Source: Streptomyces uncialis (GTDB lineage: Bacteria > Actinomycetota > Actinomycetes > Streptomycetales > Streptomycetaceae). From it: a DNA stretch of 64,000 nt. The position numbers were made by a program, and so were the translations under genes. The notes under the pieces were generated by a model, which was not told the origin of the DNA, did no database searches, and was given only the letters and a program-made list of their open reading frames with translations. Of the stretch, positions 8,493 through 16,343 are shown in pieces (the stretch's first letter is position 1; each line of letters begins with the position of its first letter). Location: assembly GCF_001905345.1 (NCBI RefSeq), contig NZ_LFBV01000004.1, forward strand, positions 310,001 to 374,000, written 5' to 3'.

Positions 8493-10034
8493 TCAGATAC
8501 GGCCGCCCGTCGATGTCACCGTCACACGCTCCGGACCGCAGGCGCTGTGCCGTGCCGACCAGTTCTCCAGCGCGGTGCGGCACGCGTGGTCCAGATGGTG
8601 CAGACCTGACAGGTCCAACTCGACGGGCCGGTCGCTCGGCAGGGACTCCAGGGTGTCGAGGATGCGGGGCAGCCGCAGGAACGTCGCGTTGCCCGACAGC
8701 CGGGCCCGTACGGGACCGCGCCCGGTGTCCTGGACCTCCAGGCGTACATGCGACGCCTCCCAGGCGGTCTTCGCCACCGCGAGGGCCAGCCCGATGAGTA
8801 CCCCTTCGAACATGCTGATGGCGACGATCGACACCGCGGTCACCCCGAGGATCACCACCTCGCCCCGGTGATCACGCCACAGCGGCGGAAGCGACCGCAG
8901 CGGGACCAGCTTGCCTCCGGCGTGCACCAGCACCGCCGCCAGCGCGGGCAGGGGGATGAGCGCCAGCGCGCCGGGCAGCAGCGCCGCGAAGAGCAGCAGC
9001 CATACGCCGTGCAGCACCCGGGACGCCTTGGTGCGCGCCCCCGCCTGCACATTGGCGGCGCTGCGCACGATCACCGCCGTCATCGGCAGGGCGCCGAGGA
9101 TCCCGCACACCGTGTTGCCGACGCCCTGGGCCATCAGCTCCTTGTCGTAGTCGGTACGCCGTCCCTCGTGCATCCGGTCCACCGCCGCGGCGCTGAACAG
9201 GGACTCCGCCGAGGCGATCAGGGTGAACGCGAGGACCGTGCCGAGGACACCGACGCTGACCAGCGACGCGAAGTCGTCGGCGCCCGGCAGCCGTACGGAG
9301 TCCAGGAGTCCCTTGACCTCCACCATGGCCACGGGCAGGGAGAGCGCCGCCGTGGCGATCGTGGCGAGGGCGACGGCCGCGAGGGGGGCAGGGACGACGC
9401 GCACCTTCGCGGGCAGCCGCTTCCACAGCACCAGTACGGCGATCGTCCCGGCCCCGAGCAGCAGGGACGCCCGGGGGCCGGGGGAGCCCAGGGCCTCGAT
9501 GAGCATGCCGGGCAGTCCCGCGATCTTGTCGAGACCGGCGGCGGGGGCCTCGGCGCCCGTCAGGGAGTAGAGCTGGCCCGCGATCAGCACCAGCCCGATC
9601 CCGGCGAGCATGCCCTCGACCACGGACACCGAGATGGCGCGGAACCAACGGCCCCAGCGCAGTGCGCCCATGAGCAGTTGGAGCAGTCCGGTGGCGAGGA
9701 CGATGACTCCCAGCGCGGCGAGCCCGTAGGCCCGCACGGCCTCCAGGACGAGCACGGTGAGGCCGGCCGCCGGACCCGACACCTGGAGACTGCTGCCGGG
9801 CAGGGCGCCCACGACGATGCCGCCCACGATGCCGGTGACCAGGCCGAGTTCGGCCGGTACGCCGGAGGCGACCGCGACGCCGACGCACAGCGGCAGCGCG
9901 ACCAGGAAGACGACGAGCGAGGCGGGGAGATCCTGCCTGAGGGCGGAGAGCCCACGGCCGGTGACGGGGGTGGGGGCGGGACCCGGGGGTCCGGCGGAAC
10001 CAGGACGGCTGACGCGTCCTTTGAGGGTGTTCAT
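8493..10034 (-). CDS. SulP family anion transporter with STAS domain
   Basis: A 513-residue polytopic membrane protein. The N-terminal 400 residues hold the SulP transporter core, beginning with ASLVVFLVALPLCVGVA and GLVTGIVGGIVVG near residues 35-75. Residues about 415-510 form a cytoplasmic STAS domain (VELDLSGLHHLDHAC). SulP proteins carry sulfate, bicarbonate or other anions; some bacterial ones work with carbonic anhydrase. No carbonic anhydrase gene is adjacent, and the sulfate-assimilation genes are 36 kb away, so the ion is undecided. Confidence 0.9.
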   Translation of the reverse strand: MNTLKGRVSRPGSAGPPGPAPTPVTGRGLSALRQDLPASLVVFLVALPLCVGVAVASGVPAELGLVTGIVGGIVVGALPGSSLQVSGPAAGLTVLVLEAVRAYGLAALGVIVLATGLLQLLMGALRWGRWFRAISVSVVEGMLAGIGLVLIAGQLYSLTGAEAPAAGLDKIAGLPGMLIEALGSPGPRASLLLGAGTIAVLVLWKRLPAKVRVVPAPLAAVALATIATAALSLPVAMVEVKGLLDSVRLPGADDFASLVSVGVLGTVLAFTLIASAESLFSAAAVDRMHEGRRTDYDKELMAQGVGNTVCGILGALPMTAVIVRSAANVQAGARTKASRVLHGVWLLLFAALLPGALALIPLPALAAVLVHAGGKLVPLRSLPPLWRDHRGEVVILGVTAVSIVAISMFEGVLIGLALAVAKTAWEASHVRLEVQDTGRGPVRARLSGNATFLRLPRILDTLESLPSDRPVELDLSGLHHLDHACRTALENWSARHSACGPERVTVTSTGGRI

Positions 10035-10322
10035 GGGTATGCCTCCTGCGCGCCGGGTGGGCGCGTGGGTCTTGCGTGTGGGGGAAGTCGTGCGTGGATC
10101 GGACGGGGACCGTTCGTGCCGTGCGGGCCGCGTAGGGAGACCCGGGCACGTTTCGCCGGAGCCCCGACGGCACCCGACGCACGGGCAGGCGCTGTCGTGG
10201 TTCGGGAGGTGATCGCAACCGTGTGCTTCCGCCCCGCCTGCCCAACGACGGGGCGGGCGATTCCTGGGCGGAGTTGCTCCGTTCGAGTGATCAGCCGTGG
10301 CCGGACCCGTCCGCGGGAACGC

Positions 10323-10817
10323 TCAGCAGCGGAAGACCTGGAGCTCCGACGGACATGTGGTGGGTCTGAGCCGGACGGCGGTCCGGTCCGTGGCGCCGAC
10401 CGCCTGCGGCGGCCGGACGGCGGGCACCGACCCGAGCCGGTCCATGTCCGGCGGCAGCTGCGGTGCGGCTTCCTCGCACCGGTACCGGTCACGGGCCCGC
10501 AGCACCGGCGCCGGTTCCTCCACCGGGTGGCGGTGCCGCAGCCGGTCATGGACGGGGGTCGACCAGACCAGACGGGTGGCGCGCGGGCGCACCAGGGCCC
10601 GGCTCCCGCTGTCGGCCGCCTCGGTGGGTGTCTCCGCCTCGGCGACCGTGGCGGAGACGCCGTGCACGACGGCCGCGGAGGCCGCGGGCGCCGACGCCGT
10701 GGGCCGTTCGGAAGAATGTGCGATCGCCAACGGGGAGACGGGCGTGAAGAGGTGCAGGGCGAGCAGCAGGGCGGCGAGAGCGGTCGGCAGTATCCACGCG
10801 AACGGGCTGCGCGTCAT
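10323..10817 (-). CDS. Small exported or membrane-anchored protein, unknown
   Basis: 164 residues from an ATG at 10817 with a strong GGGGGAGG ribosome site. A hydrophobic segment at about 6-27 reads as a signal anchor or signal peptide without an obvious cleavage motif. The remainder is Ala/Arg/Pro-rich, has a cysteine near 118, and ends with a Cys-x9-Cys pattern that stops on a cysteine. No family recognised. The terminal cysteine pair could form a disulfide outside the cell (inference). Confidence 0.6.
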   Translation of the reverse strand: MTRSPFAWILPTALAALLLALHLFTPVSPLAIAHSSERPTASAPAASAAVVHGVSATVAEAETPTEAADSGSRALVRPRATRLVWSTPVHDRLRHRHPVEEPAPVLRARDRYRCEEAAPQLPPDMDRLGSVPAVRPPQAVGATDRTAVRLRPTTCPSELQVFRC

Positions 10818-11357
10818 CTGTCCACCTCCCCCTTGGTCCCTGTGGCACCGGTCTAGGAGCGTCGGCGGAACGGAGCACCGGCGTCCGTCGACCTCAACGG
10901 TCGGGAGCGGGCGCCGCGTTCCCTTCGGCAACGACCACGTTAGCGGGCTGACCGCCTGATGTGGTTACCGAGACGTTGCGGGGAGGTGATCGACCGGAAA
11001 TGATCAGATGGAGGAAGGTGATGACCGAAACAAGGGGGCGCGACCCTCGGTAACGCGCCCCTGCGCACCTTGATACGCCTCAGGGGACGAGTGCGCCCCC
11101 CGCCACGTGCCCGCCCTCGCGCATCGATTCAGCCGACCGGACAGCCGACCGGACAGCCGCCCGGTGCGGACGTCGCGCAGCCGACGGGTGCGGACGACAC
11201 GCTGCGGACCATCGGGCGGTGCCCGCCGCCCGGAACCGCCGCCACCCGGAACCCACCGCCCCGGAACCCCGGAACCCGCCGCCGTCCGGTCGCCGTTCAC
11301 CGCCCGGAACCGGCCACCGTCCGCCCCGGGCAGGATCAGCACGGGGCCGACCGGCCG
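10818..11357. other. 540-bp gap between the ZapE-like gene and the small exported protein
   Basis: No convincing coding frame. A 112-codon minus-strand frame at 11004-11342 encodes mostly Arg/Gly/Pro with short tandem repeats and lacks a family signature. The stretch at about 11130-11165 repeats CCGACCGGACAG. The region holds a hairpin (listed separately) and must contain the promoter of the gene starting at 10817. Confidence 0.5.
11035..11061 (-). terminator. Hairpin with T-rich tail on the minus strand
   Basis: GGGGCGCG and CGCGCCCC form an 8-bp stem around an 11-base loop. On the minus strand the stem is followed by CCTTGTTTC, a moderate T-tract. It could stop read-through from the ZapE-like gene about 300 bp upstream. 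Confidence 0.45.
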
Positions 11358-12452
11358 TCAGTCCTCGACCAGCGCCTTCGCGTCACGGGCCAGCGCGGTG
11401 AGCCGCGAGATGGCCCGGAAGTACTTCTTGCGGTATCCGCCGTTCAGCATCTCCTCGCTGAACAGCTGGTCGAACGGCAGCCCGGACGCCAGGACCGGGA
11501 CCTCGCGGTCGTACAGGCGGTCGGCCAGCACCACGAGCCGCAGGGCCGTGGACTGGTCGGGCACCGGCTCCACCCCGGTCAGGCATACCGCCCGTACCCC
11601 GTCCGTCAGCGCCCCGTACCTGCTCGGGTGCACCCGGGCGAGGTGCTTCAGCAGATGCGGGAAGTCGTCCAGCGACGCACCTTCGGCGGCGTACGCCGCT
11701 TTGGTCACCTGTTCGTCCGAGTACGGTGCCGGAGCCTGCGGCAGCCCCCGGTGGCGGTAGTCCTCGCCGTCGATGCGCAGGGGCCGGAACTGGGCGGACA
11801 GCCCCTGGATCTCCCGGAGGAAGTCCGCCGCGGCGAAGCGGCCCTCGCCGAGCTTGCCCGGCAGCGTGTTCGAGGTCGCCGCCAGCGCCACCCCTTGTTC
11901 GACCAGTTTGCCGAGCAGGGTGGACACGAGGACCGTGTCACCGGGGTCGTCCAGTTCGAACTCGTCGATGCACAGCAGCCGGTGCCCGCCGAGCGTCCGC
12001 ACCGTCTGCTGGAAGCCGAGGGCCCCCACGAGGTTCGTGAGCTCCACGAAGGTGCCGAACGCCTTCTGTTCGGGTGCCGCCGGGGTGGCGTGCCACAGGG
12101 AGGCCAGCAGATGCGTCTTGCCGACGCCGTAGCCGCCGTCGAGGTAGACACCGCGCGGTCCCGCCGGGGCCGCGGGCTTCGTCCGGGTGAACCATCGCCG
12201 TCGGCCGGACCCCGTCGCGTGGGCGCCCCCCAGGCCCGCGGCGAAACCGCTGAGCACCCGCACCGCCTCGGTCTGGCTCGGCTGGTCCGGGTCCGGTACG
12301 TAGGTCTCGAAACGGACCGAGTCGAAGCGTGGCGGCGGGACCATCTCGGCGACCAGACGGTCCGCCGCGACATGGGGCTCACGGGCGCACAGGGACTGCG
12401 GAGCCAGGTCGGCTATGGGGCTGCGGCCTGCGGAGGCGGGGGATGACGACAC
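11358..12452 (-). CDS. zapE: ZapE / AFG1-like P-loop ATPase
   Basis: A 364-residue protein from a GTG at 12452 with GTGGGGA upstream. It has Walker A GGYGVGKT at 106-113, Walker B LLCIDEFELDD near 162, and an AFG1-type continuation with LVATSN-like sensor (ALAATSNTLP). AFG1/ZapE ATPases are linked to division (E. coli) or mitochondrial protein turnover. The actinobacterial role is not established. It is divergent from the RibD-C reductase gene, with only 36 bp between starts, so the two promoters overlap. Confidence 0.88.
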   Translation of the reverse strand: MSSSPASAGRSPIADLAPQSLCAREPHVAADRLVAEMVPPPRFDSVRFETYVPDPDQPSQTEAVRVLSGFAAGLGGAHATGSGRRRWFTRTKPAAPAGPRGVYLDGGYGVGKTHLLASLWHATPAAPEQKAFGTFVELTNLVGALGFQQTVRTLGGHRLLCIDEFELDDPGDTVLVSTLLGKLVEQGVALAATSNTLPGKLGEGRFAAADFLREIQGLSAQFRPLRIDGEDYRHRGLPQAPAPYSDEQVTKAAYAAEGASLDDFPHLLKHLARVHPSRYGALTDGVRAVCLTGVEPVPDQSTALRLVVLADRLYDREVPVLASGLPFDQLFSEEMLNGGYRKKYFRAISRLTALARDAKALVED

Positions 12453-12488
12453 GATTCCCCACTCTATGCGCCATGCGAGACTGCACGA

Positions 12489-13367
12489 ATGCGACGCCTG
12501 CTCCCTGTGACCGACCAGACATCCGGCCGCGGGCCCCTGGGCGGGACCGGGAGCGCTCGCGTCCCCACGGGTGCGTCCGCCCCGGACGACCTTTCGGCGC
12601 AGACGCAGACGCAGGCCGCCGCTCCCGCCCCGGACCGTGAGTGGAGTCTGGACGAACTCGCGGACGCCTACGCCTATCCGGCGGACCGCGACGTGTGGCT
12701 GCGCGCCAACATGGTGTCGACCCTCGACGGTGCCGCCCAGCACGACGGCCGCTCACAGCCCATCTCCAGCGCCGCCGACATGCGTGTCTTCGGCACCCTG
12801 CGTGGCCTGGCCGATGTCGTGGTCGTCGGTGCAGAAACGGTACGCCAGGAGGGCTACCGGCCCGCACGCGCGCGGGAGGCGTTCGCCGCCCGCCGCGCCG
12901 CCGACGGACAGGCACCCGCTCCTGCCGTCGCGGTCGTCAGCGCCGGTCTCGACCTCGACTTCTCGTCTCCCCTGTTCACCGAGCCCTCGGTGCCCACCCT
13001 GCTGGTGACCGGGGCCGGTGCCCCCGCCGACCGGGTGGCCGCCGCCCGCGCGGCGGGCGCGGAGATCGTGATCGCCGGGGACGGCGCGGCGGTGGATCCC
13101 GCGCGCGCGGTGCGCGCCCTGGCGGAGCGGGGACTGCGGCGGCTGCTCACCGAAGGGGGACCCCGGCTGCTCGGCCAGTTCGTGGCGGCGCGGGTCCTGG
13201 ACGAGCTGTGTCTGACCGTCTCGCCGATGCTCACCGCCGGGGACGCCCAGCGGATCGCGGGCGGCCCCGCGCTCACCGTGCCGGAACGGTTCGCCCTCCG
13301 CTCGCTCCTGGAGGAGGACGGCTTCTTGTTCGCTCGGTACCACCAAGGTCGACATTCAGCGGAATGA
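12489..13367 (+). CDS. Pyrimidine reductase family protein (RibD C-terminal domain)
   Basis: A 292-residue stand-alone RibD-C/dihydrofolate-reductase-like domain at about 50-285. Motifs are MVSTLDGAA, FGTLRGLADVVVVGAETVRQEGY and LTEGGPRLLGQF, the last being the NADPH-site signature. There is no deaminase domain, so it is not a full RibD. A 45-residue Ser/Thr/Gln-rich N-terminal region is poorly ordered. It probably reduces a pyrimidine or pterin-like substrate with NADPH; related genes occur outside riboflavin operons in Streptomyces. GAGACT lies six bases before the ATG, so transcription may begin at or near the start codon. Confidence 0.85.
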   Translation: MRRLLPVTDQTSGRGPLGGTGSARVPTGASAPDDLSAQTQTQAAAPAPDREWSLDELADAYAYPADRDVWLRANMVSTLDGAAQHDGRSQPISSAADMRVFGTLRGLADVVVVGAETVRQEGYRPARAREAFAARRAADGQAPAPAVAVVSAGLDLDFSSPLFTEPSVPTLLVTGAGAPADRVAAARAAGAEIVIAGDGAAVDPARAVRALAERGLRRLLTEGGPRLLGQFVAARVLDELCLTVSPMLTAGDAQRIAGGPALTVPERFALRSLLEEDGFLFARYHQGRHSAE

Positions 13368-13488
13368 TCTGTTCCGCTTCGCTTCCGGTGGGCACACTAA
13401 AACACGCAGACCCCGTGCGATCACGGGGCAGGATGGTTTCCGCAGCGGGCTCCGGAAGGGGCCCACGGGATGGAGAAGGGCACCTGTC

Positions 13489-13962
13489 GTGTTCACGAGC
13501 GTACTGATGATCGAAAAAGCCCTGACGTCCGTCGACGTGGAGTTCGTCACGACCTTGCACGGCGACGAGGGCGCCACCTTCCATGTGCTCCTCCAGCCCC
13601 GCGGCGACCAGGCGGACCGCCTTCTGCGGGCCATCGACGACGTGGCGCTCGGCGAGCTGGAGGACGCCGCACGCGAGGGCGACACCCCCGAAGGACATGA
13701 GGCCACCGGCCCGGCGGAACAGGCGCTCAGCGTCTCCCTGACGGCCCTGCGGGCGGCCGGCTGCCAGGCCGAGGGCAAACTCATCGAGAACCATCCGCTG
13801 GACGCCCTGAAGGCCCTCGTGGACGAGGTCGGGGCCGACGAGGTGATCGTCCTCACCGACCCGCACTACGTGGAGGAGTTCTTCCACCGGGACTGGGCCT
13901 CCCGGGCCCGCCACAAGGTGGGCGTACCCGTGCTGAAACTGTTCTCGCACAGCAAGGCTTAG
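13489..13962 (+). CDS. Small alpha/beta protein, universal-stress-like
   Basis: A 157-residue protein from a GTG at 13489, eight bases after GGAGAAGGG. Alternating strands and helices end with DEVIVLTDPHYVEEFFHRDWASRARHKVGVPVLKLF, which resembles UspA-type nucleotide folds. Homologues in Streptomyces are often labelled indole-3-glycerol phosphate synthase; I see no IGPS barrel, which is about 100 residues longer, so that name looks wrong. It sits 132 bp before murC on the same strand. Function unknown. Confidence 0.7.
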   Translation: MFTSVLMIEKALTSVDVEFVTTLHGDEGATFHVLLQPRGDQADRLLRAIDDVALGELEDAAREGDTPEGHEATGPAEQALSVSLTALRAAGCQAEGKLIENHPLDALKALVDEVGADEVIVLTDPHYVEEFFHRDWASRARHKVGVPVLKLFSHSKA

Positions 13963-14094
13963 GCTGGGGCCGCGCCCGGCCGCCCGGCGCGCGTGACCGG
14001 CAGCCCAGGGCACCGGACCCGCCACGGCCAGGCGATCCCACGGCACCCGTGGGGACCACGACACAGCGCCACACCACCGCAGGGAGAGACACGC

Positions 14095-15480
14095 ATGGCA
14101 CCCGGCCTTCCCACCGCCATGGACCGACCGCACTTCATCGGCATCGGCGGCGCCGGGATGTCGGGCATCGCGAAGATCCTCGCCCAGCGCGGCGCCGAGG
14201 TCGCCGGGAGCGACGCCAAGGACTCCGACACCGCCGCCGCGCTGCGCGCGCTGGGCGCCACCGTCCACATCGGCCACGCCGCCGGCCACCTCGCCGACGA
14301 CGCCACCTGTGTCGTGGTCTCCTCCGCCATCCGCCAGGACAACCCCGAGCTGGCCCGCGCCGCCGAACTGGGCGTGCCGGTCGTCCACCGCTCCGACGCC
14401 CTCGCGTCCCTGATGGACGGAGTGCGGCCCATCGCGGTCGCGGGCACGCACGGCAAGACCACCACCACCTCGATGCTGGCGGTCTCCCTGACCTCGCTCG
14501 GTCTGGACCCCTCCTACGCCATCGGCGGCGACCTGGACGCGCCCGGCTCCAACGCGACCCACGGCGACGGCGAGATCTTCGTCGCGGAGGCCGACGAGAG
14601 CGACCGCAGCTTCCACAAGTACGCGCCCGAGGTCGCCATCGTCCTCAACGTCGAACTCGACCATCACGCCAACTACGCGTCGATGGAGGAGATCTACGAG
14701 TCCTTCGAGACCTTCGTGGGCCGCGTCGTCCCCGGCGGGACGCTGGTCGTCAACGCCGACAACGAAGGCGCCCGGGAACTGACCCGGCGCGTGCGCCACG
14801 CGCGCGTGGTCACCTACGGCGAGTCCGCCGACGCCGACGTCCGCGTCCTGTCCGTCGTCCCCCAGGGCCTCATGAGCGAGGTCACCGTCCTGCTCGACGG
14901 CCACGAGACGACCTTCACGGTGTCCGTCCCCGGCCGTCACTACGCGCACAACGCCGTCGCCGCCCTGGTCGCGGGCGTCGCCCTCGGCGTGCCCGCCGAC
15001 GATCTGGCCCCCGCCCTCGCCACCTACACGGGTGTCAAGCGGCGCCTCCAGCTCAAGGGCGAGGAAGCCGGGGTCCAGGTCATCGACTCCTACGCGCACC
15101 ACCCCACCGAGATGACCGCCGACCTCGACGCCATGCGGGCCGCCGCCGGCGACGGCCGCATCCTCGTGCTCTTCCAGCCGCATCTGTTCTCCCGCACCCA
15201 GGAACTCGGCAAGGAGATGGGCGAGGCCCTGGCCCTCGCGGACGCCTCCGTGGTGCTGGACATCTACCCCGCGCGCGAGGACCCCCTGCCCGGTGTCACC
15301 AGCGCCATGATCATCGACGCCGCGCGGGCCGCCGGGGCCGATGTGCGGGCCGCACACGACAAGGACACCGCTCCTGAGATCGTCGCGGGAATGGCGGCGC
15401 CCGGTGATCTCGTTCTCACCATGGGCGCGGGTGACGTCACGGAGCTCGGCCCACGGATTCTGGACCGGCTCGCGAAGTAG
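14095..15480 (+). CDS. murC: UDP-N-acetylmuramate--L-alanine ligase
   Basis: A 461-residue cytoplasmic Mur ligase. The N-terminal UDP-binding domain shows GIGGAGMSG at 16-24. The ATP site GTHGKTTTTS is at 117-126. Substrate and Mg signatures follow: EADESDRSF, NVELDHHANY and DSYAHHPTE. It joins L-Ala to UDP-MurNAc in peptidoglycan synthesis. The ATG at 14095 follows AGGGAGAG. The gene lies outside a division/cell-wall cluster and next to msrB. It could instead be a second murC copy beside one in a dcw cluster; the window cannot say. Confidence 0.93.
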   Translation: MAPGLPTAMDRPHFIGIGGAGMSGIAKILAQRGAEVAGSDAKDSDTAAALRALGATVHIGHAAGHLADDATCVVVSSAIRQDNPELARAAELGVPVVHRSDALASLMDGVRPIAVAGTHGKTTTTSMLAVSLTSLGLDPSYAIGGDLDAPGSNATHGDGEIFVAEADESDRSFHKYAPEVAIVLNVELDHHANYASMEEIYESFETFVGRVVPGGTLVVNADNEGARELTRRVRHARVVTYGESADADVRVLSVVPQGLMSEVTVLLDGHETTFTVSVPGRHYAHNAVAALVAGVALGVPADDLAPALATYTGVKRRLQLKGEEAGVQVIDSYAHHPTEMTADLDAMRAAAGDGRILVLFQPHLFSRTQELGKEMGEALALADASVVLDIYPAREDPLPGVTSAMIIDAARAAGADVRAAHDKDTAPEIVAGMAAPGDLVLTMGAGDVTELGPRILDRLAK

Positions 15481-15558
15481 CGGGACGGACCCGTACGCGG
15501 CCGTCCCCGGACGGCCCGTACCGCAGTGATCCGCCGACGGAAGTGAGGAACCGATCCC

Positions 15559-15966
15559 ATGGCGTACGACATCGAGAAGCCGGACGAGCAGTGGCGCGCC
15601 GAGCTGGACCCGGCGGAGTACGCGGTGCTGCGCCAGGCCGGTACCGAGCCCGCGTTCGTCGGTGAGTACACCGACACCAAGACGAAGGGCGTCTATTCCT
15701 GCCGCGCGTGCGGGGCCGAGCTGTTCACCTCGGAGACCAAGTTCGACTCCCGCTGCGGCTGGCCGTCCTTCTTCGACCCCAAGGACACCGACGCCGTGGA
15801 ACTCCTGGAGGACAGCTCCCACGGCATGCGCCGCACCGAGGTCCGCTGCGCCCGCTGCGGCTCCCACCTCGGTCATGTGTTCGAGGGCGAGGGTTACGCC
15901 ACGCCGACCGACCAGCGGTACTGCATCAACAGCATCTCGCTGACCCTGGCGCCCGAGGCGGAGTGA
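15559..15966 (+). CDS. msrB: Peptide-methionine (R)-S-oxide reductase
   Basis: A 135-residue full-length MsrB. Zinc ligands are C48-x2-C51 and C97-x2-C100, the catalytic cysteine is C122 in RYCINS, and a possible resolving cysteine is C66 in RCGWPSF. It reduces methionine-R-sulfoxide in proteins using thioredoxin. It starts 78 bp after murC, probably in the same transcript, and is followed by a very strong hairpin at 16090-16151. Confidence 0.96.
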   Translation: MAYDIEKPDEQWRAELDPAEYAVLRQAGTEPAFVGEYTDTKTKGVYSCRACGAELFTSETKFDSRCGWPSFFDPKDTDAVELLEDSSHGMRRTEVRCARCGSHLGHVFEGEGYATPTDQRYCINSISLTLAPEAE

Positions 15967-16089
15967 CGCCCCGGCCGCGGCGGACTCCGTCGCTGCCGCA
16001 GGGAACGCTCACGCGGCGCTCCGACGCCGCGCGGAACACCCGCGCGGCGGCCGGTCCCGTACGGAACGCTTGAGCGGCCCTGGACGCGT

Positions 16090-16151
16090 CCGGAAGGGCG
16101 CTCCCGGTGCCTGGCAGCCCGCCAGGCGCCCGGGGGCGCCCTTCCGGTTTT
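16090..16151 (+). terminator. Long inverted-repeat terminator after msrB
   Basis: A nearly perfect 25-26-bp stem: the left arm opens CCGGAAGGGCG and the right arm closes CGCCCTTCCGG. The inner part is GGTGCCTGGC/GCCAGGCGCC around a short AGCCC loop, with one bulge. TTTT follows the stem on the plus strand. The rest of the msrB-geosmin synthase gap (16152-16343) has no gene and should hold the geosmin synthase promoter. Confidence 0.85.
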
Positions 16152-16343
16152 CCGTAGGGGTGGACACCCGCGTGTGCGGCCGTACGTGCTCCCGTTTCGT
16201 ACATCTGTGCGCTGGTCAGGTGTACGGGCATCGCGTGTACAGGGTTTCGCCATTCGATGCGTCCCGGGCGGTCGTTTCACGCTATGGAGCGATCATGGGA
16301 CCGGTCGGGGATGGCCTTGCGGGACCAGGGGTAGGGCCGGGCC

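Noticed and set aside
11004..11342. 112-codon minus-strand ORF upstream of the small exported protein
   Set aside because: Arg/Gly/Pro low complexity with tandem repeats, no ribosome site and no family.
13273..15876. 867-codon minus-strand frame opposite murC
   Set aside because: Antisense shadow: the codon pattern belongs to murC, whose motifs are complete on the plus strand.
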